DNA from: Acanthosepion lycidas
Lineage: Eukaryota; Mollusca; Cephalopoda; Sepiida; Sepiidae
Direction: 5' to 3'
Assembly (NCBI GenBank): GCA_963932145.1
Contig: CAWVQA010000099.1
Location: forward strand, 372,001-436,000
DNA: 64,000 nucleotides
Below the pieces are notes generated by a model. It was not told where the DNA came from, did no database searches, and saw only the letters and a list, made by a program, of their open reading frames with translations. Below, one piece after another: positions 38,178 to 50,441 of this stretch (position 1 is the first letter of the stretch; every line of letters starts with the position of its first letter). The position numbers were made by a program, and so were the translations under genes.

Positions 38178-41100
38178 TCAGATTAGGTCTTTCCCTGTCC
38201 ATAATGCTAAATTGAGGAAGTAAAATAGAAATACTAATGGGAAACAGAACAGAAATGTACAGTGATCACGCATTTTGTGCCCACAATCTTTTTCATGGAA
38301 ATCCCAGTCATATGAGTCAAGTCCAGTCATGCTACGATCACGGTATGAATTTGCAGGCAAAATATTTTTTTGCAGATCTTAGATTAGGTCTTTCCCTGTC
38401 CATAATGCTAAATTGAGGAAGCAAAATAGAAATAGTAATGGGAAACAGAACAGAAATGTACAGTGATCACACATTTTCTGCCCACAATCTTTTTCATGGA
38501 AATCCCAGTCATATAAGACGAGTCCATGCATGCTATGATCACGGTATGAATTTGAAGGCAAAATATTTTTTTGCAGATCTTAGATTAGGTCTTTGCCTGT
38601 CCATAATGCTAAATTGAGGAAGTAAAATAGAAATAGTAATGGGAAACAGAAGAGAAATGTACAGTGATCACCGATTTTGTGCCCACAATCTTTTTCATGG
38701 AAATCCCAGTCATATGAGTCGAGTCCATGCATGCTACGATCACGGTATGAATTTGAAGGCAAAATATTTTTTTGCAGATATTAGATTAGGTCTTTCCCTG
38801 TCCATAATGCTAAATTGAGGAAGTAAAATAGAAATAGTAATGGGAAACAGAAGAGAAATGTACAGTGATCACCCATTTTGTGCCCACCATCTTTTTCATG
38901 GAAATCCCAGTCATATGAGTCGAGTCCATGCATGCTACGATCACGGTATGAATTTGAAGGCAAAATATTTTTTTGCAGATCTTAGATTAGGTCTTTCCCT
39001 GTCCATAATGCTAAATTGAGGAAGTAAAATAGAAATAGTAATGGGAAACAGAAGAGAAATGTACAGTGATCACGCATTTTGTGCCCACAATATTTTTCAT
39101 GAAAATCCCAGTCATATGAGTCGAGTCCATGCATGCTACGATCACGGTATGAATTTGAAGGCAAAATATTTTTTTGCAGATCTTAGATTAGGTCTTTCCC
39201 TGTCCATAATGCTAAATTGAGGAAGTAAAATAGAAATAGTAATGGGAAACAGAAGAGAAATGTACAGTGATCACGCATTTTGTGCCCACAATCTTTTTCA
39301 TGGAAATCCCAGTCATATGAGTCGAGTCCAGGCATGCTACGATCACGGTATGAATTTGAAGGCAAAATATTTTTTTGCAGATCTTAGATTAGGTCTTTCC
39401 CTGTCCATAATGCTAAATTGAGGAAGTAAAATAGAAATAGTAATGGGAAACAGAAGAGAAATGTACAGTGATCACCCATTTTGTGCCCACAATCTTTTTC
39501 ATGGAAATCCCAGTCATATGAGTCGAGTCCAGGCATGCTACGATCACGGTATGAATTTGAAGGCAAAATATTTTTTTGCAGATCTTAGATTAGATCTTTC
39601 CCTGTCCATAATGCTAAATTGAGGAAGTAAAATAGAAATAGTAATGGGAAACAGAAGAGAAATGTACAGTGATCACACATTTTCTGCCCACAATCTTTTT
39701 CATGGAAATCCCAGTCATATGAGACGAGTCCATGCATGCTACGATCACGGTATGAATTTGAAGGCAAAATATTTTTTTGCAGATCTCAGATTAGGTCTTT
39801 CCCTGTCTATAATGCTAAATTGAGGAAGTAAAATAGAAATAGTAATGGGAAACAGAAGAGAAATGTACAGTGATCACGCATTTTGTGCCCACAATCTTTT
39901 TCATGGAAATCCCAGTCATATGAGTCGAGTCCAGGCATGCTACGATCACGGTATGAATTTGAAGGCAAAATATTTTTTTGCAGATCTTAGATTAGGTCTT
40001 TCCCTGTCCATAATGCTAAATTGAGGAAGTAAAATAGAAATAGTAATGGGAAACGGAAGAGAAATGTACAGTGATCACACATTTTCTGCCCACAATCTTT
40101 TTCATGGAAATCCCAGTCATATGAGACGAGTCCATGCATGCTACGATCACGGTATGAATTTGAAGGCAAAATATTTTTTTGCAGATCTCAGATTAGGTCT
40201 TTCCCTGTCTATAATGCTAAATTGAGGAAGTAAAATAGAAATAGTAATGGGAAACAGAAGAGAAATGTACAGTGATCACCCATTTTGTGCCCACAATCTT
40301 TTTCATGGAAATCCCAGTCATATGAGTCGAGTCCAGGCATGCTACGATCACGGTATGAATTTGAAGGCAAAATATTTTTTTGCAGATCTTAGATTAGATC
40401 TTTCCCTGTCCATAATGCTAAATTGAGGAAGTAAAATAGAAATAGTAATGGGAAACAGAAGAGAAATGTACAGTGATCACACATTTTCTTCCCACAATCT
40501 TTTTCATGGAAATCCCAGTCATATGAGACGAGTCCATGCATGCTACGATCACGGTATGAATTTGAAGGCAAAATATTTTTTTGCAGATCTCAGATTAGGT
40601 CTTTCCCTGTCTATAATGCTAAATTGAGGAAGTAAAATAGAAATAGTAATGGGAAACAGAAGAGAAATGTACAGTGATCACGCATTTTGTGCCCACAATC
40701 TTTTTCATGGAAATCCCAGTCATATGAGTCGAGTCCAGGCATGCTACGATCACGGTATGAATTTGAAGGCAAAATATTTTTTTGCAGATCTGAGATTAGG
40801 TCTTTCCCTGTCCATAATGCTAAATTGAGGAAGCAAAATAGAAATAGTAATGGGAAACAGAACAGAAATGTACAGTGATCACACATTTTCTGCCCACAAT
40901 CTTTTTCATGGAAATCCCAGTCATATGAGACGAGTCCATGCATGCTATGATCACGGTATGAATTTGAAGGCAAAATATTTTTTTGCAGATCTTAGATTAG
41001 GTCTTTCCCTGTCCATAATGCTAAATTGAGGAAGTAAAATAGAAATAGTAATGGGAAACAGAAGAGAAATGTACAGTGATCACGCATTTTGTGCCCACAA

Positions 41101-41192
41101 TCTTTTTCATGGAAATCCCAGTCATATGAGTCGAGTCCAGGCATGCTACGATCACGGTATGAATTTGAAGGCAAAATATTTTTTTGCATATC
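38178..41192 (+). repeat. D domain, 15-monomer segment (3,015 bp) containing a 402-bp dimer array
   Basis: Begins TTTGCAGGC class R (38178), GAAGCAAAAT with CATATAAGACG (38379), ATCACCGATT (38580), GATATTAG (38781), CAATATTTTT (38982), class R (39183), recombinant (39384). From 39585 two units alternate: class C, then a unit with CTCAGATTAGG and TGTCTATAATG, at 39585/39786, 39987/40188 and 40389/40590. This is a two-monomer HOR in about three copies. Units 38379-38981 recur at 41394-41996, and 40590-41192 recur about 3,016 bp later at 43606-44208. Confidence 0.86.
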
Positions 41193-43001
41193 TTAGATTA
41201 GGTCTTTCCCTGTCCATAATGCTAAATTGAGCAAGTAAAATAGAAATAGTAATGGGAAACAGAAGAGAAATGTACAGTGATCACCCATTTTGTGCCCACA
41301 ATCTTTTTCATGGAAATCCCAGTTATATGAGTCGAGTCCATGCATGCTACGATCACGGTATGAATTTGCAGGCAAAATATTTTTTTGCAGATCTTAGATT
41401 AGGTCTTTCCCTGTCCATAATGCTAAATTGAGGAAGCAAAATAGAAATAGTAATGGGAAACAGAACAGAAATGTACAGTGATCACACATTTTCTGCCCAC
41501 AATCTTTTTCATGGAAATCCCAGTCATATAAGACGAGTCCATGCATGCTATGATCACGGTATGAATTTGAAGGCAAAATATTTTTTTGCAGATCTTAGAT
41601 TAGGTCTTTCCCTGTCCATAATGCTAAATTGAGGAAGTAAAATAGAAATAGTAATGGGAAACAGAAGAGAAATGTACAGTGATCACCGATTTTGTGCCCA
41701 CAATCTTTTTCATGGAAATCCCAGTCATATGAGTCGAGTCCATGCATGCTACGATCACGGTATGAATTTGAAGGCAAAATATTTTTTTGCAGATATTAGA
41801 TTAGGTCTTTCCCTGTCCATAATGCTAAATTGAGGAAGTAAAATAGAAATAGTAATGGGAAACAGAAGAGAAATGTACAGTGATCACCCATTTTGTGCCC
41901 ACAATCTTTTTCATGGAAATCCCAGTCATATGAGTCGAGTCCATGCATGCTACGATCACGGTATGAATTTGAAGGCAAAATATTTTTTTGCAGATCTTAG
42001 ATTAGGTCTTTCCCTGTCCATAATGCTAAATTGAGGAAGTAAAATAGAAATAGTAATGGGAAACAGAAGAGAAATGTACAGTGATCACCCATTTTGTGCC
42101 CACATTCTTTTTCATGGAAATCCCAGTCATATGAGTCGAGTCCATGCATGCTACGATCACGGTATGAATTTGAAGGCAAAATATTTTTTTGCAGATCTTA
42201 GATTAGGTCTTTCCCTGTCCATAATGCTAAATTGAGGAAGTAAAATAGAAATAGTAATGGGAAACAGAAGAGAAATGTACAGTGATCACGCATTTTGTGC
42301 CCACAATATTTTTCATGAAAATCCCAGTCATATGAGTCGAGTCCATGCATGCTACGATCACGGTATGAATTTGAAGGCAAAATATTTTTTTGCAGATCTT
42401 AGATTAGGTCTTTCCCTGTCCATAATGCTAAATTGAGGAAGTAAAATAGAAATAGTAATGGGAAACAGAAGAGAAATGTACAGTGATCACGCATTTTGTG
42501 CCCACAATCTTTTTCATGGAAATCCCAGTCATATGAGTCGAGTCCAGGCATGCTACGATCACGGTATGAATTTGAAGGCAAAATATTTTTTTGCAGATCT
42601 TAGATTAGGTCTTTCCCTGTCCATAATGCTAAATTGAGGAAGTAAAATAGAAATAGTAATGGGAAACGGAAGAGAAATGTACAGTGATCACACATTTTCT
42701 GCCCACAATCTTTTTCATGGAAATCCCAGTCATATGAGACGAGTCCATGCATGCTACGATCACGGTATGAATTTGAAGGCAAAATATTTTTTTGCAGATC
42801 TCAGATTAGGTCTTTCCCTGTCTATAATGCTAAATTGAGGAAGTAAAATAGAAATAGTAATGGGAAACAGAAGAGAAATGTACAGTGATCACGCATTTTG
42901 TGCCCACAATCTTTTTCATGGAAATCCCAGTCATATGAGTCGAGTCCAGGCATGCTACGATCACGGTATGAATTTGAAGGCAAAATATTTTTTTGCAGAT
43001 C
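41193..43001 (+). repeat. D domain, second copy, starting with a hybrid monomer
   Basis: The 41193 unit begins GAGCAAG (as 44209) and ends TTTGCAGGC (as 38178), so it joins A6-type sequence to D-type sequence. Then GAAGCAAAAT (41394), ATCACCGATT (41595) and GATATTAG (41796) follow, with an extra class G unit (41997). CAATATTTTT (42198), class R (42399), and one dimer (class C with AAACGGAAG at 42600; TGTCTATAATG at 42801) complete the segment. Confidence 0.85.
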
Positions 43002-45010
43002 TTAGATTAGGTCTTTCCCTGTCCATAATGCTAAATTGAGGAAGTAAAATAGAAATAGTAATGGGAAACAGAAGAGAAATTTACAGTGATCACACATTTT
43101 CTGCCCACAATCTTTTTCATGGAAATCCCAGTCATATGAGTCGAGTCCATGCATGCTACGATCACGGTATGAATTTGAAGGCAAAATATTTTTTTGCTGA
43201 TCTTAGATTAGGTCTTTCCCTGTCCATAATGCTAAATTGAGAAAAGTAAAATAGAAATAGTAATGGGAAACAGAAGAGAAATTTACAGTGATCACGCATT
43301 TTGTGCCCACAATCTTTTTCATGGAAATCCCAGTCATATGAGTCGAGTCCAGGCATGCTACGATCACGGTATGAATTTGAGGGCAAAATATTTTTTTGCA
43401 GATCTTAGATTAGGTCTTTCCCTGTCCATAATGCTAAATTGAGGAAGTAAAATAGAAATAGTAATGGGAAACAGAAGAGAAATGTACAGTGATCACGCAT
43501 TTTGTGCCCACAATCGTTTTCATGGAAATCCCAGTCATATGAGTCGAGTCCAGGCATGCTACGATCACGGTATGAATTTGAAGGCAAAATATTTTTTTGC
43601 AGATCTTAGATTAGGTCTTTCCCAGTCCATAATGCTAAATTGAGGAAGTAAAATAGAAACAGTAATGGGAAACAGAAGAGAAATGTACAGTGATCACGCA
43701 TTTTGTGCCCACAATCTTTTTCATGGAAATCCCAGTCATATGAGTCGAGTCCAGGCATGCTACGATCACGGTATGAATTTGAAGGCAAAATATTTTTTTG
43801 CAGATCTGAGATTAGGTCTTTCCCTGTCCATAATGCTAAATTGAGGAAGCAAAATAGAAATAGTAATGGGAAACAGAACAGAAATGTACAGTGATCACAC
43901 ATTTTCTGCCCACAATCTTTTTCATGGAAATCCCAGTCATATGAGACGAGTCCATGCATGCTATGATCACGGTATGAATTTGAAGGCAAAATATTTTTTT
44001 GCAGATCTTAGATTAGGTCTTTCCCTGTCCATAATGCTAAATTGAGGAAGTAAATTAGAAATAGTAATGGGAAACAGAAGAGAAATGTACAGTGATCACG
44101 CATTTTGTGCCCACAATCTTTTTCATGGAAATCCCAGTCATATGAGTCGAGTCCAGGCATGCTACGATCACGGTATGAATTTGAAGGCAAAATATTTTTT
44201 TGCAGATCTTAGATTAGGTCTTTCCCTGTCCATAATGCTAAATTGAGCAAGTAAAATAGAAATAGTAATGGGAAACAGAAGAGAAATGTACAGTGATCAC
44301 CCATTTTGTGCCCACAATCTTTTTCATGGAAATCCCAGTCATATGAGTCGAGTCCATGCATGCTACGATCACGGTATGAATTTGAAGGCAAAATATTTTT
44401 TTGCAGATCTTAGATTAGGTCTTTCCCTGTCCATAATGCTAAATTGAGGAAGTAAAATAGAAATAGTAATGGGAAACAGAGGAGAAATGTACAGTGATCA
44501 CCCATTTTGTGCCCACAATCTTTTTCATGGAAATCCCAGTCATATGAGACGAGTCCATGCATGCTACGATCACGGTATGAATTTGAAGGCAAAATATTTT
44601 TTTGCAGATCTTAGATTAGGTCTTTCCCTGTCCCTAATGCTAAATTGAGGAAGTAAAATAGAAATAGTAATGGGAAACAGAAGAGAAATGTACAGTGATC
44701 ACGCATTTTGTGCCCACAATCTTTTTCATGGAAATCCCAGTCATATGAGTCGAGTCCAGGCATGCTACGATCACGGTATGAATTTAAAGGCAAAATATTT
44801 TTTTGCTGATCTTAGATTAGTCTTTCCCTGTCCATAATGCTAAATTGAGGAAGTAAAATAGAAATAGTAATGGGAAACAGAAGAGAAATGTACAGTGATC
44901 ACCCATTTTGTGCCCACAAATTTTTCATGGAAATCCCAGTCATATGAGTCGAGTCCATGCATGCTATGATCACGGTATGAATTTGATGGCAAAATATTTC
45001 TTTGCAGATC
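43002..45010 (+). repeat. Entry into the right A6 domain
   Basis: Ten units: class C centre with class G right half (43002); GAGAAAAG 202-bp unit (43203); CAATCGTTTT class R (43405); CCCAGTCC class R (43606); GAAGCAAAAT with CTGAGATT before it (43807); class R (44008); GAGCAAG (44209); ACAGAGGAG (44410); CCTAATGC (44611); ATTAGTCTTTCC (44812, 199 bp). The last four units match 604-1406 in order at an offset of 43,605 bp, anchoring the right block to the window start. Confidence 0.87.
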
Positions 45011-46217
45011 TTAGATTAGGTCTTTCCCTGTCCATAATGCTAAATTGAGGAAGTAAAATAGAAATAGTAATGGGAAACAGAAGAGAAATTTACAGTGATC
45101 ACACATTTTCTGCCCACAATCTTTTTCATGGAAATCCCAGTCATATGAGTCGAGTCCAGGCATGCTACGATCACGGTATGAATTTGAAGGCAAAATATTT
45201 TTTTGCAGATCTTAGATTAGGTCTTTCCCTGTCCATAATGCTAAATTGAGCAAGTAAAATAGAAACAGTAATGGGAAACAGAAGAGAAATGTTCAGTGAT
45301 CACCCATTTTGTGCCCACAATCTTTTTCATGGAAATCCCAGTCATATGAGTCGAGTCCATGCATGCTACGATCACGGTATGAATTTGAAGGCAAAATATT
45401 TTTTTGCTGATCTTAGATTAGGTCTTTCCCTGTCCATAATGCTAAATTGAGAAAAGTAAAATAGAAATAGTAATGGGAAACAGAAGAGAAATTTACAGTG
45501 ATCACGCATTTTGAGCCCACAATCTTTTTCATGGAAATCCCAGTCATATGAGTCGAGTCCAGGCATGCTACGATCACGGTATGAATTTGAGGGCAAAATA
45601 TTTTTTTGCAGATCTTAGATTAGGTCTTTCACTGTCCATAATGCTAAATTGAGGAAGTAAAATAGAAATAGTAATGGGAAACAGAAGAGAAATGTACAGT
45701 GATCACGCATTTTGTGCCCACAATCGTTTTCATGGAAACCCCAGTCATATGAGTCGAGTCCAGGCATACTACGATCACGGTATGAATTTGAAGGCAAAAT
45801 ATTTTTTTGCAGATCTTAGATTAGGTCTTTCCCAGTCCATAATGCTAAATTGAGGAAGTAAAATAGAAATAGTAATGGGAAACAGAAGAGAAATTTACAG
45901 TGATCACACATTTTCTGCCCACAATCTTTTTCATGGAAATCCCAGTCATATGAGACGAGTCCATGCATGCTACGATCACGGTATGAATTTGAAGGCAAAA
46001 TATTTTTTTGCAGATCTTAGATTAGGTCTTTCCCTGTCCATAATGCTAAATTGAGGAAGTAAAATAGAAATAGTAATGGGAAACAGAAGAGAAATGTACA
46101 GTGATCACCCATTTTGTGCCCACAAACTTTTTCATGGAAATCCCAGTCATATGAGTCGAGTCCATGCATGCTATGATCACGGTATGAATTTGATGGCAAA
46201 ATATTTCTTTGCAGATC
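45011..46217 (+). repeat. HOR A6, right copy 1 (1,207 bp)
   Basis: All six slots are present: 45011, 45212 (GAGCAAG, GAAACAGTAATG, ATGTTCAGTG), 45413 (202 bp), 45615 (CAATCGTTTT, GGAAACCCC, CATACTACG), 45816 (CCCAGTCC) and 46017 (CTATGATCAC, ATTTCTTTGCAG). ATGTTCAGTG in slot 2 and CAATCGTTTT in slot 4 are shared with 48832 and 49235 but not with the adjacent copy, so a longer repeat of about 3,620 bp overlies A6. Confidence 0.92.
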
Positions 46218-47424
46218 TTAGATTAGGTCTTTCCCTGTCCATAATGCTAAATTGAGGAAGTAAAATAGAAATAGTAATGGGAAACAGAAGAGAAATTTAC
46301 AGTGATCACACATTTTCTGCCCACAATCTTTTTCATGGAAATCCCAGTCATATGAGTCGAGTCCAGGCATGCTACGATCACGGTATGAATTTGAAGGCAA
46401 AATATTTTTTTGCAGATCTTAGATTAGGTCTTTCCCTGTCCATAATGCTAAATTGAGCAAGTAAAATAGAAATAGTAATGGGAAACAGAAGAGAAATGTA
46501 CAGTGATCACCCACTTTGTGCCCACAATCTTTTTCATGGAAATCCCAGTCATATGAGTCGAGTCCATGCATGCTACGATCACGGTATGAATTTGAAGGCA
46601 AAATATTTTTTTGCTGATCTTAGATTAGGTCTTTCCCTGTCCATAATGCTAAATTGAGAAAAGTAAAATAGAAATAGTAATGGGAAACAGAAGAGAAATT
46701 TACAGTGATCACGCATTTTGTGCCCACAATCTTTTTCATGGAAATCCCAGTCATATGAGTCGAGTCCAGGCATGCTACGATCACGGTATGAATTTGAGGG
46801 CAAAATATTTTTTTGCAGATCTTAGATTAGGTCTTTCCCTGTCCATAATGCTAAATTGAGGAAGTAAAATAGAAATAGTAATGGGAAACAGAAGAGAAAT
46901 GTACAGTGATCACGCATTTTGTGCCCACAATCTTTTTCATGGAAACCCCAGTCATATGAGTCGAGTCCAGGCATGCTACGATCACGGTATGAATTTGAAG
47001 GCAAAATATTTTTTTGCAGATCTTAGATTAGGTCTTTCCCAGTCCATAATGCTAAATTGAGGAAGTAAAATAGAAATAGTAATGGGAAACAGAAGAGAAA
47101 TTTACAGTGATCACACATTTTCTGCCCACAATCTTTTTCATGGAAATCCCAGTCATATGAGACGAGTCCATGCATGCTACGATCACGGTATGAATTTGAA
47201 GGCAAAATATTTTTTTGCAGATCTTAGATTAGGTCTTTCCCTGTCCATAATGCTAAATTGAGGAAGTAAAATAGAAATAGTAATGGGAAACAGAAGAGAA
47301 GTGTACAGTGATCACCCATTTTGTGCCCACAAACTTTTTCATGGAAATCCCAGTCATATGAGTCGAGTCCATGCATGCTATGATCACGGTATGAATTTGA
47401 TGGCAAAATATTTCTTTGCAGATC
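46218..47424 (+). repeat. HOR A6, right copy 2 (1,207 bp)
   Basis: Six slots at 46218, 46419, 46620 (202 bp), 46822, 47023 and 47224, same length as copy 1. The differences from copy 1 visible by eye are scattered single bases, for example CCCACTTTG in slot 2 and GAGAAGTGTACAG in slot 6. Confidence 0.92.
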
Positions 47425-48630
47425 TTAGATTAGGTCTTTCCCTGTCCATAATGCTAAATTGAGGAAGTAAAATAGAAATAGTAATGGGAAACAGAAGAGA
47501 AATTCACAGTGATCACACATTTTCTGCCCACAATCTTTTTCATGGAAATCCCAGTCATATGAGTCGAGTCCAGGCATGCTACGATCACGGTATGAATTTG
47601 AGGGCAAAATATTTTTTTGCAGATCTTAGATTAGGTCTTTCCCTGTCCATAATGCTAAATTGAGGAAGTAAAATAGAAATAGTAATGGGAAACAGAAGAG
47701 AAATGTACAGTGATCACGCATTTTGTGCCCACAATCTTTTTCATGGAAACCCCAGTCATATGAGTCGAGTCCAGGCATGCTACGATCACGGTATGAATTT
47801 GAAGGCAAAATATTTTTTTGCAGATCTTAGATTAGGTCTTTCCTAGTCCATAATGCTAAATTGAGGAAGTAAAATAGAAATAGTAATGGGAAACAGAAGA
47901 GAAATTTACAGTGATCACACATTTTCTGCCCACAATCTTTTTCATGGAAATCCCAGTCATATGAGACGAGTCCATGCATGCTACGATCACGGTATGAATT
48001 TGAAGGCAAAATATTTTTTTGCAGATCTTAGATTAGGTCTTTCCCTGTCCATAATGCTAAATTAAGGAAGTAAAATAGAAATAGTAATGGGAAACAGAAG
48101 AGAAATGTACAGTGATCACCCATTTTGTGCCCACAAACTTTTTCATGGAAATCCCAGTCATATGAGTCGAGTCCATGCATGCTATGATCACGGTATGAAT
48201 TTGATGGCAAAATATTTTTTTGCAGATCTTAGATTAGGTCTTTCCCTGTCCATAATGCTAAATTGAGAAAGTAAAATAGAAATAGTAATGGGAAACAGAG
48301 GAGAAATGTACAGTGATAACCCATTTTGTGCCCACAATCTTTTTCATGGAAATCCCAGTCATATGAGACGAGTCCAGGCATGCTACGATCACGGTATGAA
48401 TTTGAAGGTAAAATATTTTTTTGCAGATCTTAGATTAGGTCTTTCCCTGTCCATAATGCTAAATTGAGGAAGTAAAATAGAAATAGTAATGGGAAACAGA
48501 AGAGAAATGTACAGTGATCACGCATTTTGTGCCCACAATCTTTTTCATGGAAATCCCAGTCATATGAGTCGAGTCCAGGCATGCTACGATCACGGTATGA
48601 ATTTGAAGGCAAAATATTTTTTTGCAGATC
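47425..48630 (+). repeat. Shortened A6 copy joined to a B-family fragment
   Basis: The 47425 unit starts as A6 slot 1 but ends GAGGGCAAAA, as slot 3 does, so the two intervening units are missing. Slots 4 and 5 follow (47626, 47827). The next unit (48028) has TTAAGG and T7, the form of B-family unit C. The 48229 unit starts as D (ACAGAGGAG) and ends as E (GACGAGTCCAGG, GGTAAAAT). The 48430 unit is A. A three-unit B fragment is thus embedded in the A6 domain. Confidence 0.88.
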
Positions 48631-50441
48631 TTAGATTAGGTCTTTCCCTGTCCATAATGCTAAATTGAGGAAGTAAAATAGAAATAGTAATGGGAAACAG
48701 AAGAGAAATTTACAGTGATCACACATTTTCTGCCCACAATCTTTTTCATGGAAATCCCAGTCATATGAGTCGAGTCCAGGCATGCTACGATCACGGTATG
48801 AATTTGAAGGCAAAATATTTTTTTGCAGATCTTAGATTAGGTCTTTCCCTGTCCATAATGCTAAATTGAGCAAGTAAAATAGAAATAGTAATGGGAAACA
48901 GAAGAGAAATGTTCAGTGATCACCCATTTTGTGCCCACAATCTTTTTCATGGAAATCCCAGTCATATGAGTCGAGTCCATGCATGCTACGATCACGGTAT
49001 GAATTTGAAGGCAAAATATTTTTTTGCTGATCTTAGATTAGGTCTTTCCCTGTCCATAATGCTAAATTGAGAAAAGTAAAATAGAAATAGTAATGGGAAA
49101 CAGAAGAGAAATTTACAGTGATCACGCATTTTGTGCCCACAATCTTTTTCATGGAAATCCCAGTCATATGAGTCGAGTCCAGGCATGCTACGATCACGGT
49201 ATGAATTTGAGGGCAAAATATTTTTTTGCAGATCTTAGATTAGGTCTTTCCCTGTCCATAATGCTAAATTGAGGAAGTAAAATAGAAATAGTAATGGGAA
49301 ACAGAAGAGAAATGTACAGTGATCACGCATTTTGTGCCCACAATCGTTTTCATGGAGACCCCAGTCATATGAGTCGAGTCCAGGCATGCTACGATCACGG
49401 TATGAATTTGAAGGCAAAATATTTTTTTGCAGATCTTAGATTAGGTCTTTCCCAGTCCATAATGCTAAATTGAGGAAGTAAAATAGAAATAGTAATGGGA
49501 AACAGAAGAGAAATGTACAGTGATCACCCATTTTGTGCCCACAAACTTTTTCATGGAAATCGCAGTCATATGAGTCGAGTCCATGCATGCTATGATCACG
49601 GTATGAATTTGATGGCAAAATATTTCTTTGCAGATCTTAGATTAGGTCTTTCCCTGTCCATAATGCTAAATTGAGGAAGTAAAATAGAAATAGTAATGGG
49701 AAACAGAAGAGAAATTTACAGTGATCACACATTTTCTGCCCACAACCTTTTTCATGGAAATCCCAGTCATATGAGTCGAGTCCAGGCATGCTACGATCAC
49801 GGTATGAATTTGAAGGCAAAATATTTTTTTGCAGATCTTAGATTAGGTCTTTCCCTGTCCATAATGCTAAATTGAGCAAGTAAAATAGAAATAGTAATGG
49901 GAAACAGAAGAGAAATGTACAGTGATCACCCATTTTGTGCCCACAATCTTTTTCATGGAAATCCCAGTCATATGAGTCGAGTCCATGCATGCTACGATCA
50001 CGGTATGAATTTGAAGGCAAAATATTTTTTTGCTGATCTTAGATTAGGTCTTTCCCTGTCCATAATGCTAAATTGAGAAAAGTAAAATAGAAATAGTAAT
50101 GGGAAACAGAAGAGAAATTTACAGTGATCACGCATTTTGTGCCCGCAATCTTTTTCATGGAAACCCCAGTCATATGAGTCGAGTCCAGGCATGCTACGAT
50201 CACGGTATGAATTTGAAGGCAAAATATTTTTTTGCAGATCTTAGATTAGGTCTTTCCCAGTCCATAATGCTAAATTGAGGAAGTAAAATAGAAATAGTAA
50301 TGGGAAACAGAAGAGAAATTTACAGTGATCACACATTTTCTGCCCACAATCTTTTTCATGGAAATCCCAGTCATATGAGACGAGTCCATGCATGCTACGA
50401 TCACGGTATGAATTTGAAGGCAAAATATTTTTTTGCAGATC
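48631..50441 (+). repeat. HOR A6, two shortened right copies
   Basis: Slots at 48631, 48832, 49033 (202 bp), 49235, then a hybrid at 49436 that begins as slot 5 (CCCAGTCC) and ends as slot 6 (CACAAAC, ATTTCTTTGCAG). The next copy runs 49637, 49838, a hybrid at 50039 that begins as slot 3 (GAGAAAAG) and ends as slot 4 (GGAAACCCC), then slot 5 at 50241. Each hybrid removes exactly one monomer. Confidence 0.9.
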
